A DNA stretch of 8,151 nt. Origin: Campylobacterota bacterium (GTDB lineage: Bacteria > Campylobacterota > Campylobacteria > Campylobacterales > SZUA-545). The notes below the pieces were generated by a model. That model was not told the DNA's origin. It saw only the letters and a program-made list of their open reading frames with translations, and did not search any database. The position numbers were made by a program, and so were the translations under genes. Position 1 is the stretch's first letter; each line of letters begins with the position of its first letter. This document shows positions 1 to 5,002 of the stretch, one piece after another. The stretch spans positions 1 through 8,151 of the forward strand of contig BNUO01000082.1 of the NCBI GenBank assembly GCA_025997415.1, in the 5' to 3' direction.

Positions 1-1066
1 TCTTGTCGATGATCTGACTTCCTTGATTGCTGATCTCTCCTGCCTCTTGAGCCATCTTCTGTGCATCTGTTGCGTTGTTGGATACAGAGCTAATGCTAAC
101 TGTCATCTCCTCTACGCTTGCAGCCATTGATGATGTGTTGGTGCTTTGAGTGCGAGAGCCTGAAGCGACTGCTGCTGCTGCTTCAGAGAATGAGGTAACT
201 TCGGCATTGACTTGGTGGACACTTGCAAGAATGGTTTTGAATGAGGCTTGCAGTTTTTCCATCATTGAGTTAAATGCCAGCACCATTTCGCCTATCTCAT
301 CGGTTGCTGAGTAATCAACGCGGAGTTTGAGATCGTTATCGCTTTCGATCTTTCGCACGGCATCGCGGACTTTCACGGTAGGTCCAACCACCGCTTTGAG
401 TGTTGTGAGTCCCAAGAAAACGGCAATAAGGATCAGTACTATAGAGACGGTGATTTGCATAATCATCGCACTACGCGACGAAGCTTCGGCTTCTTCGATA
501 CCCTCTTCGGTAATGCGCTCGTTGAGTTCTACAAGTTGGTCGATCAACAAGGTCAGTTCTGCCGAGTCGGGACGAGCCGAGAGAGCGGCTTTGAGTGCGC
601 CTTGTTGCGCCTGATTCATATACTCCGCCGTGCCGTTGGCAATCGTAGCCTCAATCGCCTGTGTAATACCCGTAACCATATTGGGTTTCCAGCGGGCATA
701 GATGACTTTGAACTTGCTGAAAAGCGCCTCCGCATCCGCCGTTCGCGGCAAACTGTCGTATATGTCAAAAGCCTTTTGAAGCTCAACATCGGCGACCTTT
801 TTTGCCTCAAGAGCGTTGCGCAGACCCGCAGTCCATTCGTTCAGCGGCAGACTGGACATTGCGATCGCCTCGTAGATACGGCGCACTTCGTTGTTGATCT
901 GAACTCTGATCGTCATCAGCGCTTTTTCTTTGACCATACGAACTGAAGTGATGTCTTCGATGATCGCCGCATCTCCCATTGAGTTGTTCATGCCTATTCC
1001 GGCAACGATAATCAACCCCAGCCACGCTATGGTTGAAAGTAGATGAATTCGCAGTCTGATTTTCAT
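1..1066 (-). CDS. Methyl-accepting chemotaxis protein, N-terminal part (C-terminus beyond the left edge)
   Basis: This is a transmembrane chemoreceptor that senses a ligand outside the inner membrane and controls the CheA kinase. The frame is open from the ATG at 1066 to the left edge, giving 355 codons. An AAGGAGG ribosome site (1071–1077 on the minus strand) lies 4 bases upstream and fixes the start. A first membrane helix spans about residues 8–26 (LLSTIAWLGLIIVAGIG). A mostly helical sensor region of about 170 residues follows, resembling the four-helix-bundle MCP type. The second helix is at about 203–221 (ITVSIVLILIAVFLGL), then a HAMP linker at about 222–275 containing DEIGEMVLAFNSMM. 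The first methylation helix and coiled coil begin after about 276, with the typical SSMAASVEEM at about 315–324. The kinase-contact tip is off the window. The ligand cannot be deduced. GC content falls from about 53% (601–900) to about 47% (1–300) along the gene. Confidence 0.93.
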   Translation of the reverse strand, partial: MKIRLRIHLLSTIAWLGLIIVAGIGMNNSMGDAAIIEDITSVRMVKEKALMTIRVQINNEVRRIYEAIAMSSLPLNEWTAGLRNALEAKKVADVELQKAFDIYDSLPRTADAEALFSKFKVIYARWKPNMVTGITQAIEATIANGTAEYMNQAQQGALKAALSARPDSAELTLLIDQLVELNERITEEGIEEAEASSRSAMIMQITVSIVLILIAVFLGLTTLKAVVGPTVKVRDAVRKIESDNDLKLRVDYSATDEIGEMVLAFNSMMEKLQASFKTILASVHQVNAEVTSFSEAAAAVASGSRTQSTNTSSMAASVEEMTVSISSVSNNATDAQKMAQEAGEISNQGSQIIDK

Positions 1067-1162
1067 GAAACCTCCTTGTGGAATATAAGAAACAGCTATA
1101 AGCAAAGCGTGTATTGTCTGCTATGAAGAGTCCAACCATTCGCTCTGAATTGCAAACCCTGT

Positions 1163-1277
1163 TGTCATTCTGAGGGAGCGGCGGAGCAGTAGGGCGTGTG
1201 CCCACGCCCGTAACTGCGGAGGGAGCGACTGAAGAATCTGTGTTTGCCCTAGATTCTTCGCTTCGCTCAGAATGACA
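1163..1277 (-). repeat. Inverted-repeat element A, CTGAG-ended, with hairpin cassette
   Basis: A 115-base element bounded by a perfect 12-base inverted repeat, TGTCATTCTGAG at 1163–1174 and its complement at 1266–1277. Inside lies a cassette with flanks GGAGCAGTA (1183–1191) and GTAACTGCGGAG (1210–1221) around a 7-bp perfect hairpin (GGGCGTG 1192–1198, loop TGCC, CACGCCC 1203–1209). Read on the minus strand it matches element D (4821–4930) over most of its length, including the end sequence GAGCGAAGCGAAGAATCT. A further lone copy of the end (TCAGAATGACA) follows at 1291–1301. Short sequences of this GTCATTCTGAG type occur between genes in many unrelated bacterial genomes (from memory). No transposase is visible, so this is a non-autonomous or structural repeat. 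Confidence 0.85.
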
Positions 1278-1379
1278 GGGAGGGCTTTATTCAGAATGAC
1301 AGAGGGGCTTCGGATCAGCATAACAAGGAGTGTCATTGGCGATAATTTAAGCAAAGCTGTGGTAAAATAATTAAATATC

Positions 1380-1488
<109 letters not shown>

Positions 1489-1584
1489 CGGCGCGGCGAG
1501 TAGAGACAAGCAGATCATCGCAAACCCCTCCGCACTATGAAATGAAGAGTGGGCATACTACCACTCAATAACTTAAAACAATTA

Positions 1585-1603
1585 CGCAGGATTATAATGT
1601 GCG
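1585..1603. promoter_or_regulatory. Near-palindrome containing a TATAAT box (possible promoter/operator)
   Basis: CGCA (1585–1588) and TGCG (1600–1603) flank the perfect 8-base palindrome ATTATAAT (1591–1598), broken only by GG on one side and G on the other. It contains a consensus −10 hexamer TATAAT at 1593–1598, and the palindrome gives an equivalent TATAAT on the other strand. No −35 hexamer is obvious and no gene follows directly. A small hairpin lies just before it (GAGTGG 1547–1552, CCACTC 1561–1566). It could be a promoter, a regulator-binding site or chance; this is a weak call. Confidence 0.25.
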
Positions 1604-1654
1604 CTCATTAAAGTTATTGCTTGATTTCTCGTCCGCATATTTATTTCGAGCGGT

Positions 1655-1696
1655 GCAAAAGCAAGGGCAAGGGTGAAGGCAAAGGCGAGAGACGAG
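1655..1696. repeat. Degenerate GCAAGG hexamer tract
   Basis: Seven consecutive hexamers related to GCAAGG: GCAAAA, GCAAGG, GCAAGG, GTGAAG, GCAAAG, GCGAGA, GACGAG. The tract is purine-rich on the plus strand and runs directly into the repeat arm starting at 1695. It looks like a decayed minisatellite with no coding role that I can see. Confidence 0.5.
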
Positions 1697-1723
1697 ATTC
1701 TTCAGCTTCGCTTCAGAATGACA
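1695..1723 (-). repeat. Single arm of a CTGAG-type repeat
   Basis: On the minus strand this reads as the left end of elements A, C and D (TGTCATTCTGAAGCGAAGC…), with a small change at the GAGCGAAGCGAAG core. It has no matching partner arm nearby, so it appears to be a solo or truncated copy placed next to the CGGG-type element at 1734–1804. Confidence 0.6.
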
Positions 1724-1733
1724 GCGATCCCTC

Positions 1734-1804
1734 GTCATTGCGGCGAAAGCCGCAATCTCGTGTTCTCCGCTTTTAATGAGATTGCGGGTCAAGCCCGCAA
1801 TGAC
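1734..1804 (-). repeat. Inverted-repeat element, CGGG-ended, without hairpin cassette
   Basis: The left arm GTCATTGCGG…CCGCAATCTC (1734–1759) and right arm GAGATTGCGGG…CCCGCAATGAC (1778–1804) are imperfect inverted copies. Each arm also folds on itself (ATTGCGG/CCGCAAT and ATTGCGGG/CCCGCAAT). The 18-base spacer (1760–1777, beginning GTGTTCTCCGCTTTTA) is, apart from one base, the reverse complement of bases 4621–4638 in element B. The two are therefore the same kind of element in opposite orientation; this one lacks the inner variable-hairpin cassette. Confidence 0.8.
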
Positions 1805-1869
1805 GGTACGCCGATCGCTTTTTGCCGTTGATCGCGTAGGGATTTTGTGCGGGGGCAAGGAAGCTGAAC

Positions 1870-1926
1870 GAGGCGCGACGGGAGCATACTTCTCGGTATG
1901 TAACCGAGCGGCGAGTGAAGATGACA
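1870..1926. repeat. Possible degenerate relative of the hairpin cassette
   Basis: The order GGAGCATA (1881–1888), a foldable centre, then TAACCGAGCGG resembles the GGAGCAGTA–hairpin–GTAACTGCGGAG cassette of elements A, B and D, but with many changes. Two mutually exclusive stems overlap here: CATAC/GTATG around 1885–1900 and CTCGGT (1892–1897) with ACCGAG (1903–1908). ATGACA follows at 1921–1926. Common descent with the cassette is only suggested, not shown. Confidence 0.3.
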
Positions 1927-1978
1927 CAGTACCCGCGCAAAAGCACCAGCAAACAACGGCAAAAAGGCTAGACAATAA

Positions 1979-1992
1979 GGAACAATTATTGC
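1979..1992 (+). promoter_or_regulatory. Candidate sigma-54 (RpoN) promoter for the fliE operon
   Basis: GGAACAATTATTGCTT (1979–1994) has the invariant GG and GC of the −24/−12 elements separated by exactly ten bases. It fits the general pattern TGGCAC–N5–TTGC as GGAAC–AATTA–TTGC. Rod and hook genes in Helicobacter and Campylobacter are commonly RpoN-dependent, so the position before fliE makes biological sense. The start of transcription would be near 2004, leaving an untranslated leader of about 112 bases. Upstream binding sites for the activator (FlgR/FleR type) could not be recognised. Confidence 0.65.
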
Positions 1993-2009
1993 TTTGTGCT
2001 ACCAGACTG

Positions 2010-2034
2010 TAAGAGAAAAGCAAATCGCCGATAT
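2010..2034 (+). promoter_or_regulatory. Possible sigma-28 (FliA) or sigma-70 type −10 region
   Basis: GCCGATAT (2027–2034) matches seven of eight bases of the FliA −10 consensus GCCGATAA. The −35 side is poor: TAAGAGAA at 2010–2017, with a 9-base spacer instead of the usual 11. The same stretch also contains TATGAT (2032–2037), a near-consensus sigma-70 −10 box without a clear −35. Either could give a start near 2041–2044, downstream of the sigma-54 site. Weak call. Confidence 0.3.
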
Positions 2035-2104
2035 GATTAGAGCTAGTTGCGCGTGTCGGCGGGGTACAGCAGGGTTAGCGTGCATAGCGCAAGGCGCGGG
2101 AATT

Positions 2105-2110
2105 AAGGAG
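2105..2110 (+). promoter_or_regulatory. Ribosome binding site that fixes the GTG start of fliE
   Basis: AAGGAG ends 5 bases before the GTG at 2116. No ATG in this frame lies nearby, and the next in-frame ATG (2248) would remove the first 44 residues, so this site decides the start. Confidence 0.85.
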
Positions 2111-2115
2111 CAATA

Positions 2116-2418
2116 GTGGCAGACCTACTCAATAAAATCGGCGAGATTCTCCCAAAAGAGCTTGAACAGGGGCGAAAACCCAATTTCGACAGCGGCTCGG
2201 AATCGTTTGCGGATCTATTGAAAAGCTCGTTTGACGAGACAAATGTCATGCAAGAAGAGGGCGAAAGAGCGGCAACCGACATCGCCACAGGCACGGTCAA
2301 AGACCTTCACCAAGCCGCGATCGCGCTGGGAAAAGCGGAGAGCAGTATGAAACTGATGCTGGAGATTCGCAACAAAGCGATCAACGCCTACCGAGAGATC
2401 ATCCGAACGCAAATGTAG
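2116..2418 (+). CDS. fliE: Flagellar hook–basal body complex protein FliE
   Basis: FliE joins the MS ring (FliF) to the proximal rod of the flagellum and is exported by the flagellar type III system, so the lack of a signal peptide is expected. The product has 100 residues, close to the usual 100–110. The C-terminal helix (about 65–100) carries the family signature: ALGKAESSMKLMLEIRNK followed by INAYREIIRTQM. The N-terminal part includes FADLLKSSFDETN (about 36–48), the usual weakly conserved helix. The start is GTG with a good ribosome site. It is the first gene of a plus-strand operon with ftsI (2-base gap) and gpt, and is preceded by a candidate sigma-54 promoter. The order fliE–PBP matches Helicobacter and Campylobacter, but flgB and flgC are not upstream here. 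Confidence 0.95.
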   Translation: MADLLNKIGEILPKELEQGRKPNFDSGSESFADLLKSSFDETNVMQEEGERAATDIATGTVKDLHQAAIALGKAESSMKLMLEIRNKAINAYREIIRTQM

Positions 2419-2420
2419 TC

Positions 2421-4142
2421 GTGGAAAAAACCGGCAAAATCCTCGCGATCTTCCTGCTCGTATTTCTCTTTTTTGTTATTTTTATCGCGGGGGTTGTCAA
2501 TACAATCCACAAACATTCGCTCGATCGCGGCTATCTGCGCACCGAAACGCAGAAGCCATTTCGCGGCGCGGTGATGGCGCAGGACGGGCTAATTCTCGCC
2601 AGCAGCCAGCGCACATACAGCCTAGCTTTTGACGGACGCAACGCGGCTAACCCAAAGCTGATCGCGCAAACTCTGTCGCTTTATCTGCCCCAAAACGAAT
2701 CCGAAATCACGCAGCTTTTGGAGCGCGAAAGCCGCGTTTTTCTCGCCCGCGATCTGACAATCACGGAGGCAAAAAACCTAGCGCACCTCTCGCGCGAACT
2801 CGATCGCAAGGGGGCGTTTAGGAGCTTTGTGCAAAACGGCGCAACGATCCGCTACGCGCTTGAGATTACGCCAAACGAGATCGACACGAGGGTCTATCCA
2901 TACGGCGAACTCGCGCAGCCGATTCTCGGTTTCGTGCAGAAGACAAGCGGCGCGGGGCAGATGGGCGTGGAGCGGTTTTACGAGCCGCAGCTAACCCCTG
3001 CGCACAGCGGGCGGCTTAGGGCGCAGCGCGACGCGGGCGGCAACCTCATCTACAATGACGATCTGGAGCTGACCAAACCGCAGCACGGGCTAAACGCGCA
3101 CCTAACGATCGACCCAAAACTCCAAGCGCGGCTTGAGACGATCGCAACCGACGCAAAGGCGAGCAACGACGCGGCAGAGGTGATCATCGGCATAATGGAC
3201 AGTCGCACGGGCAAGATCGCCGCGCTCGCCACGAGTAACCGCTACGATGCAAAACTCATCACCAACGAAACGCTTGCCAACACCAAGATGAACGCCGTGC
3301 AATACGCCTTTGAGCCGGGCAGCGTGATGAAGCCGTTTATCCTCGCGCTTTTGCTTGATGACGGGCAGATCGGGCAGTTTGATCTCGTGCGCGGCTTTAA
3401 CGGCAAGTTCAAAATCGGCACGGAGACGATCACCGATGTTACGGGCAGGGAGTGGTTTAGCGCCGAAGATGTGATCGTCTTTTCTAGCAATATCGGTATC
3501 GCACAACTCGCTTTGCACCTAAGCGCGTACAAGATTTTTGACGGACTCTCCAGCTTCGGTTTTTCGCGCGTTAGCGGTGTCGATCTGCCCTACGAAAGCG
3601 CGGGCACGATCCCAACGCTGACCAAATACCGCACCGATATTTACCGCGCCACGACAGGCTACGGCTACGGTTTAAGCGTAACTTTCGTTCAGCTTCTCAA
3701 AGCGTACAATGTCTTCAACAACAACGGCAAAATCGTAACGCCGCGACTTTTGCAACGGCTGATCGGAAGCGGCGCACCGCCGATCGCAGCAGGCGAAACG
3801 AGGCGGGTGATCGGCGAAAGCACGGCGGAAAAAATGCTGGCGATCTTGCGAAAAACCGTCGAAAAAGGGTCGGCGAAAGAGGCGTTAGTTGCGGGCGTTT
3901 TCACCGCAGGCAAAACCGGCACGGCGCATATAGCCAGCGCGGGCGGCTACAAAAACGACTACCACAACAGTTTTTTTGGCTTTGCCAACGATGACGCGCA
4001 CCGCTACACGATCGGCGTGCTGGTTGTCGATCCAAAACGGCTGCACTTTGCCAGCCGTACAGCCGCGCCGATCTTCGCCGATACGGTCAAACTTCTCGTC
4101 TCGCTGAATCTGCTAAACGCTAGTTTGACGAAAGGAGACTAA
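2421..4142 (+). CDS. ftsI: Class B penicillin-binding protein (FtsI/PBP2-type peptidoglycan transpeptidase)
   Basis: This D,D-transpeptidase cross-links peptidoglycan, most likely at the division septum with FtsW; it is anchored in the inner membrane and acts in the periplasm. The 573-residue product has a short cytoplasmic N-terminus, a membrane helix at about 8–27, a non-catalytic dimerisation/pedestal region at about 40–230, and a transpeptidase domain at about 250–560. All three active-site motifs are present: SVMK with nucleophile Ser301 and Lys304, SSN at 355–357, and KTGT at 498–501. FRGAVMAQDG (47–56) is the conserved segment after the anchor. The GTG start lies 2 bases after the fliE stop and has no clear Shine-Dalgarno sequence, so translation is probably coupled to fliE. 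In Helicobacter the gene after fliE is called ftsI (or pbp2), in Campylobacter pbpB. Assignment as FtsI rather than the elongation PBP2 (MrdA) rests mainly on this gene order. Confidence 0.92.
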   Translation: MEKTGKILAIFLLVFLFFVIFIAGVVNTIHKHSLDRGYLRTETQKPFRGAVMAQDGLILASSQRTYSLAFDGRNAANPKLIAQTLSLYLPQNESEITQLLERESRVFLARDLTITEAKNLAHLSRELDRKGAFRSFVQNGATIRYALEITPNEIDTRVYPYGELAQPILGFVQKTSGAGQMGVERFYEPQLTPAHSGRLRAQRDAGGNLIYNDDLELTKPQHGLNAHLTIDPKLQARLETIATDAKASNDAAEVIIGIMDSRTGKIAALATSNRYDAKLITNETLANTKMNAVQYAFEPGSVMKPFILALLLDDGQIGQFDLVRGFNGKFKIGTETITDVTGREWFSAEDVIVFSSNIGIAQLALHLSAYKIFDGLSSFGFSRVSGVDLPYESAGTIPTLTKYRTDIYRATTGYGYGLSVTFVQLLKAYNVFNNNGKIVTPRLLQRLIGSGAPPIAAGETRRVIGESTAEKMLAILRKTVEKGSAKEALVAGVFTAGKTGTAHIASAGGYKNDYHNSFFGFANDDAHRYTIGVLVVDPKRLHFASRTAAPIFADTVKLLVSLNLLNASLTKGD

Positions 4143-4585
4143 TGCGCCGCTACTACCCTTACGATGAGTTTTTGCGCGATACAAAATCGCTCGCCGCCTC
4201 GCTTCGCAACGAAAAAATCGACGCGATCGTGGCGATTACGCGCGGCGGACTGACGCTGGCGCATATGCTTGCTATGTCGCTTGACCTGCGCACAATTCAC
4301 ACAATCCGCGCCAGCAGCTACGAGGAGCGCGACAAACGCGGCAATTTGGCGATCGACGGCGCGCCAAACCTGCGCGGCGCGGCAAATGCGCTCGTTGTCG
4401 ATGAGATTGTCGATAGCGGCGAAACGATGGTAACTGTACTCGCCGCGCTGGAAACTGCTAATCCTCGCACGGCGTTCAAAACCGCCGCCCTGTTCCAAAA
4501 AACTACCGCCATTTTCCGCGCCCACTACTTTGCGCACGAAACCGATGAATGGGTCGATTTTTTCTGGGAAGTCGATCCTTTTTAG
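4142..4585 (+). CDS. gpt: Xanthine–guanine/hypoxanthine phosphoribosyltransferase (Gpt type)
   Basis: This cytoplasmic purine-salvage enzyme transfers ribose-5-phosphate from PRPP to guanine, xanthine or hypoxanthine. The 147-residue product has the type I PRTase layout: a pyrophosphate loop AITRGGLTLA (31–40), the PRPP-binding motif ALVVDEIVDSGET (83–95) with acidic residues Asp87 and Glu88, and the C-terminal WVDFFWEVDPF (137–147), which resembles the base-binding hood end of Helicobacter Gpt. The length is close to E. coli Gpt (152). Exact base preference cannot be read from sequence. The start is ATG, overlapping the ftsI stop (TAATG; stop 4140–4142), with AAAGGAG at 4131–4137, so it is translated in the same operon. 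A 6-bp hairpin encloses its stop codon. Confidence 0.88.
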   Translation: MRRYYPYDEFLRDTKSLAASLRNEKIDAIVAITRGGLTLAHMLAMSLDLRTIHTIRASSYEERDKRGNLAIDGAPNLRGAANALVVDEIVDSGETMVTVLAALETANPRTAFKTAALFQKTTAIFRAHYFAHETDEWVDFFWEVDPF

Positions 4586-4591
4586 GGATCG
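4573..4591 (+). other. Small hairpin enclosing the gpt stop codon
   Basis: CGATCC (4573–4578) and GGATCG (4586–4591) form a perfect 6-bp stem around the loop TTTTTAG, which holds the TAG stop (4583–4585). It is not followed by a T-run, so a classical intrinsic terminator is unlikely. It may simply reflect the abundance of GATC-containing words. The operon may instead end in the stronger hairpins of element B just downstream. Confidence 0.35.
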
Positions 4592-4709
4592 TTGTCATTG
4601 CGGGCTTGACCCGCAATCTCACTAAAAGCGGAGAACACGAGATTGCGGAGCAGTAGCCTCGCACCGAGGCGTAACTGCGGAGGATTGCGGGTCAAGCCCG
4701 CAATGACAA
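4592..4709 (+). repeat. Inverted-repeat element B, CGGG-ended, with hairpin cassette
   Basis: A 118-base element bounded by a perfect 27-base inverted repeat (4592–4618 and 4683–4709). Each arm also contains its own 8-bp hairpin (ATTGCGGG, loop CTTGA or TCAAG, CCCGCAAT). The centre carries the same cassette as elements A and D: GGAGCAGTA (4647–4655), a 6-bp hairpin GCCTCG–CAC–CGAGGC (4656–4670), then GTAACTGCGGAG (4671–4682). The outer ends match the element at 1734–1804 and differ from A and D, so this is a mosaic. The strong stems directly after gpt could slow or end transcription, or protect the mRNA 3′ end. Confidence 0.88.
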
Positions 4710-4863
4710 GAGGTTGCATTGTCATTCTGAGCGAAGCGAAGAATCTAAAGACAAACACAGATACTTCGGCTTCGCCTCAGTATGACAGGGAGGTTTCGCC
4801 GCAATGACGAGAGGTTGCATTGTCATTCTGAGCGAAGCGAAGAATCTAAAGGCGAACACAGAT
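4698..4863 (+). repeat. 65-base near-identical direct repeat, two copies
   Basis: Bases 4698–4762 recur at 4799–4863 with only three mismatches (4708/4809, 4751/4852 and 4753/4854), a spacing of 101 bases. Each copy runs from the end of a CGGG-type arm (CCGCAATGAC), through the joint GAGGTTGCAT, into the left half of a CTGAG-type element. The few differences suggest a recent local duplication, after which C and D came to differ in their right halves. Confidence 0.9.
4720..4787 (+). repeat. Inverted-repeat element C, CTGAG-ended, short form
   Basis: It begins TGTCATTCTGAG (4720–4731) and ends CTCAGTATGACA (4776–4787), one mismatch from a perfect inverted pair. The left half (GAGCGAAGCGAAGAATCT) matches element D and the minus strand of A. 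The hairpin cassette is absent and is replaced by a short ACTTCGGCTTCGCCTCAG, so the element is only 68 bases long. Confidence 0.8.
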
Positions 4864-4930
4864 TCTTCAGTCGCTCTCCGCAGTAACGCTTCCTTCGGAA
4901 GCTACTGCTCCGCGCTCCCTCAGAATGACA
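4821..4930 (+). repeat. Inverted-repeat element D, CTGAG-ended, with hairpin cassette
   Basis: A 110-base element bounded by the perfect 12-base pair TGTCATTCTGAG (4821–4832) and CTCAGAATGACA (4919–4930). Its cassette is inverted relative to B: CTCCGCAGTAAC (4876–4887), a 6-bp hairpin GCTTCC–TTC–GGAAGC (4888–4902), then TACTGCTCC (4903–4911). Read in reverse complement it aligns with element A except for the hairpin itself, whose sequence is entirely different. It ends 73 bases before the start of the exported-protein gene and 30 bases before its −10 box. Confidence 0.85.
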
Positions 4931-4959
4931 GGGAGACGAGAGAAACGGCAGAATTGGAA

Positions 4960-4965
4960 TATAAT
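4960..4965 (+). promoter_or_regulatory. TATAAT −10 box of the exported-protein gene
   Basis: A perfect TATAAT preceded by an AT-rich GAATTGGAA. No TTGACA-like −35 is present at the usual distance (around 4937–4942), which is normal for Campylobacterota, whose main promoters often lack a −35 consensus. Transcription would start near 4972, leaving a leader of about 31 bases. The ribosome site AAGGA (4991–4995) lies 7 bases before the ATG at 5003. Confidence 0.6.
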
Positions 4966-5002
4966 TTGCTAATGCTGGGTATTCAACAAAAAGGAAGCTG
5001 TT

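Noticed and set aside
455..946. Plus-strand frame of 163 codons opposite the chemoreceptor gene
   Set aside because: It is a shadow of the chemoreceptor coding sequence, which has clear membrane, HAMP and methylation-helix features and a strong ribosome site.
1592..2023. Minus-strand frame of 143 codons with a hydrophobic start
   Set aside because: Its centre is translated inverted-repeat sequence (VIAGLTRNLI-type and HSEAK-type stretches, common artefacts of such repeats). It has no ribosome site and crosses the candidate promoter of fliE.
2038..2104. Riboswitch or tRNA in the GC-rich fliE leader
   Set aside because: Only short self-complementary bits such as GCGC–AAG–GCGC were found, with no cloverleaf and no known aptamer pattern.
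3102..3518. Minus-strand frames of 138 and 96 codons within ftsI
   Set aside because: These are antisense shadows in GC-rich coding sequence; the sense frame carries all three transpeptidase motifs.
4592..4709. Element B as a classical rho-independent terminator
   Set aside because: The stems are strong but no T-run follows any of them, and the same arms occur elsewhere as repeats (for example 1734–1804). A terminating role is possible but not shown.
4592..4930. Possible CRISPR array
   Set aside because: The repeats are palindromic, differ in type and orientation, and are not separated by regular spacers; there are no cas genes in view.
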